Source of the DNA: JANXSS01 sp040385645
GTDB taxonomy: Bacteria; Pseudomonadota; Gammaproteobacteria; Burkholderiales; Burkholderiaceae_D
Length of the DNA stretch: 64,000 bases
Assembly (NCBI GenBank): GCA_040385645.1
Contig: JAZKGZ010000001.1
Location: 62,001-126,000 of the forward strand
Direction: 5' to 3'
Position 1 is the stretch's first letter, and every line of letters starts with the position of its first letter. Positions 62,472-64,000 of this stretch are shown here, piece after piece. The notes under the pieces were generated by a model. That model was given only the letters and a program-made list of their open reading frames with translations, made no database searches and had not been told where the DNA came from. A program made the position numbers and the translations under genes.

Positions 62472-64000
62472 AATCGATACAGTGCGTGCCATCCATTCAT
62501 CGAGCATACCTTCGGTAGCCGATGGGCTGTGCAGTCCGAGCTTTGAGCGCCGCCACAGGATGTCTGCAGCGGTGCAAGCCCATTCGTGGCGCATCAGGTA
62601 AAGCACTTCCACCGCATAGAGACCAGGACCCAACTCCACTCCCATATCCGGTAGCGCCTGGCATTGCGCCAACAATACGTGGATACGCGTACCGTAGGCA
62701 CGTGCATACCGCGCGATCAGCGCCGGTGGCAAAAAGGCATACTGTTTTGTTAATTCACTGATAAATTCATCGAACTGACGCACCGATCGATCGCTCGGCT
62801 CGGAACCAAAAAGGTCGCCACCGGGCAGGCAAGCTCCGGCGGTCCAGCCACTTGCCCGACCGTTCGCATTACCGTGGCCCGCGGTGCCCAGTTGCCGCGC
62901 AATTAAATCGACGGCTTCTTCAGCAAGTTTGCGAAAGGTCGTGATCTTGCCGCCAAAAACCGTCAGAAATGGCGCAGCATCACAGTCGAACGCCAATGTG
63001 TAATCTCGGGTTATGGCCGAGACTTCTGTTGAGTCATCTTGCAACAGCGGCCGCACGCCTGAGTACGACCAGACGACGTCTTTAGGTGTAATCGCGTGCT
63101 TGAAATAATGATTTGCCAGCCCGCATAGATAATCGACCTCGTCAGAGCTGGCAGCGACATGGTTTAGATCGCCGGTATATTCCAGGTCGGTGGTACCGAT
63201 CAGGGTAAAAGCACCCTCGTATGGAATGGCAAAAACGATACGTCGGTCCGTGTGCTGAAAGATATAAGCGTACCGATGGTCAAACAGTTGATGAACAACG
63301 ATATGGCTACCCTTTACCAGACGCAGGCAATGCTGCGCGCCTCGTGAAGTTGCCTGCCCAAGAAATTGCGATGCCCAAGGCCCGGTGGCATTCACAACAC
63401 ACCGTGCATGTATTTCCGCTGAACCGCCATCTCGGGCGCGTAACTGTGCGCGCCATTGACCCTCATACTGCTGCAGCGACTCGCATTGCATACGAGTCAG
63501 CACCGTAGCACCTTTTTCTGCAGCATCTATGGCGTTCAACACCACCAGACGCGCATCGTCGACCCAGCAATCGGAGTAGCTGAAGCCACGCTTGAATCGA
63601 CTTTGCAGCGCAGCGCCGGTAGGGTGCTTGGCCAAGTCGATGCCACCGGAGCCGGGCAGTAGTCTGCGGCGGGCCAGCAGGTCGTACAAAAAAAGCCCAG
63701 CGCGGATCATCCAGGCCGGGCGTTGTTCGGGATCGTGCGGCATGACAAAACGCAGAGGCCAGATGATGTGCGGCGCGGCGCGCAGCAGCACCTCCCGTTC
63801 GATCAGCGCTTTACGTACCAACGAAAACTCGGCGTGCTCTAGATAACGCAAGCCACCGTGGACCAGTTTGGTGGAAGCCGATGACGTGTGCGCAGCGAGG
63901 TCGTCTTTATCGCACAGGACGACCGATAAGCCACGCCCTGCCGCATCGCGTGCGATACCCGCACCATTGATACCGGCACCGACCACCAGCAGGTCGCAGT
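62460..64000 (-). CDS. glpD: Glycerol-3-phosphate dehydrogenase (aerobic, FAD), truncated by the window end
   Basis: FAD-dependent membrane-associated enzyme oxidising glycerol-3-phosphate to dihydroxyacetone phosphate with electrons to quinones. At least 510 residues are readable; the N-terminus continues beyond 64000 (CDLLVVGAGINGAGIARDAA at the edge). TSSASTKLVHGGLRYLEH, FAIPYEGAFTLIGTTD, SYSGVRPLLQDD and TVFGGKITTFRKLAEEA match GlpD. No glpK, glpF or repressor is seen in the window. Convergent with the HDOD gene. Confidence 0.93.
   Translation of the reverse strand, partial: CDLLVVGAGINGAGIARDAAGRGLSVVLCDKDDLAAHTSSASTKLVHGGLRYLEHAEFSLVRKALIEREVLLRAAPHIIWPLRFVMPHDPEQRPAWMIRAGLFLYDLLARRRLLPGSGGIDLAKHPTGAALQSRFKRGFSYSDCWVDDARLVVLNAIDAAEKGATVLTRMQCESLQQYEGQWRAQLRARDGGSAEIHARCVVNATGPWASQFLGQATSRGAQHCLRLVKGSHIVVHQLFDHRYAYIFQHTDRRIVFAIPYEGAFTLIGTTDLEYTGDLNHVAASSDEVDYLCGLANHYFKHAITPKDVVWSYSGVRPLLQDDSTEVSAITRDYTLAFDCDAAPFLTVFGGKITTFRKLAEEAVDLIARQLGTAGHGNANGRASGWTAGACLPGGDLFGSEPSDRSVRQFDEFISELTKQYAFLPPALIARYARAYGTRIHVLLAQCQALPDMGVELGPGLYAVEVLYLMRHEWACTAADILWRRSKLGLHSPSATEGMLDEWMARTVSISSD

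Overview
The window reads as chromosome of a betaproteobacterium, most likely Burkholderiales and possibly Oxalobacteraceae. That placement is an inference from gene content: a PEP-CTERM secreted protein, an E. coli-type YcaO, an Fe-S photolyase, PAS/GGDEF/EAL proteins, a 100-residue conserved Burkholderiales protein, and moderate GC with a drop around 28-33 kb. No rRNA, tRNA, CRISPR array, insertion sequence or prophage was seen. Coding density is high.

Layout. 0-7 kb: a DUF3135 protein, a secreted subtilase whose oxyanion-hole Asn is replaced by Lys, a PEP-CTERM protein behind a good sigma-54 promoter match, an HPF/RaiA-like ribosome factor, a RIO kinase and YcaO. 7-10.4 kb: a large ankyrin-repeat protein that resembles a secreted effector, followed by the decayed remains of a tandem paralogue. 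10.4-16.2 kb: an FMN reductase, a hybrid histidine kinase and a c-di-GMP protein. 16.4-21.4 kb (minus strand): a tightly coupled five-gene biosynthetic operon (type III polyketide synthase, methyltransferase, FAD hydroxylase, acyl carrier protein, ketosynthase), probably making a phenolic lipid, quinone or related polyketide. 21.5-28 kb: small or poorly known proteins plus a membrane glycosyltransferase and a PhyH-type dioxygenase. 28.3-33.4 kb: lower-GC stretch with UDP-galactopyranose mutase, a DUF3616 protein, a frameshifted spermidine-synthase-like gene and hydroxypyruvate isomerase.

33.4-49.2 kb is carbohydrate metabolism. galT, galK and a GH2 glycosidase overlap by 4 nt each; a glycosyltransferase ending in a strong terminator follows; then a GH13 glucosidase, glgX, glgC, glgA and glgP form a second operon, with convergent galE at the end. 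Together they can release galactose and glucose from oligosaccharides, feed the Leloir pathway, and build and break glycogen. No branching enzyme (glgB) is present in the window.

50.2-53.2 kb holds the most unusual system: a strong sigma-54 promoter match, a Tat-signal protein with an SPGYWK motif, a PqqD-like protein, an HPr-kinase-like P-loop protein and a nucleotidyltransferase, overlapping or closely spaced, with an Fe-S photolyase just downstream. This resembles what annotators call an HPr-rel-A system, of unknown function. 54.8-57.6 kb: a DUF4394 protein and, convergent, a NEL-type E3 ubiquitin ligase effector split by a frameshift and without leucine-rich repeats. 57.8-64 kb: a membrane GGNEF/EAL protein, a 33-residue small ORF, an HDOD protein, and glpD running off the window end. 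The ankyrin protein and the NEL protein suggest a host-associated lifestyle with a secretion system elsewhere in the genome; that is an inference.
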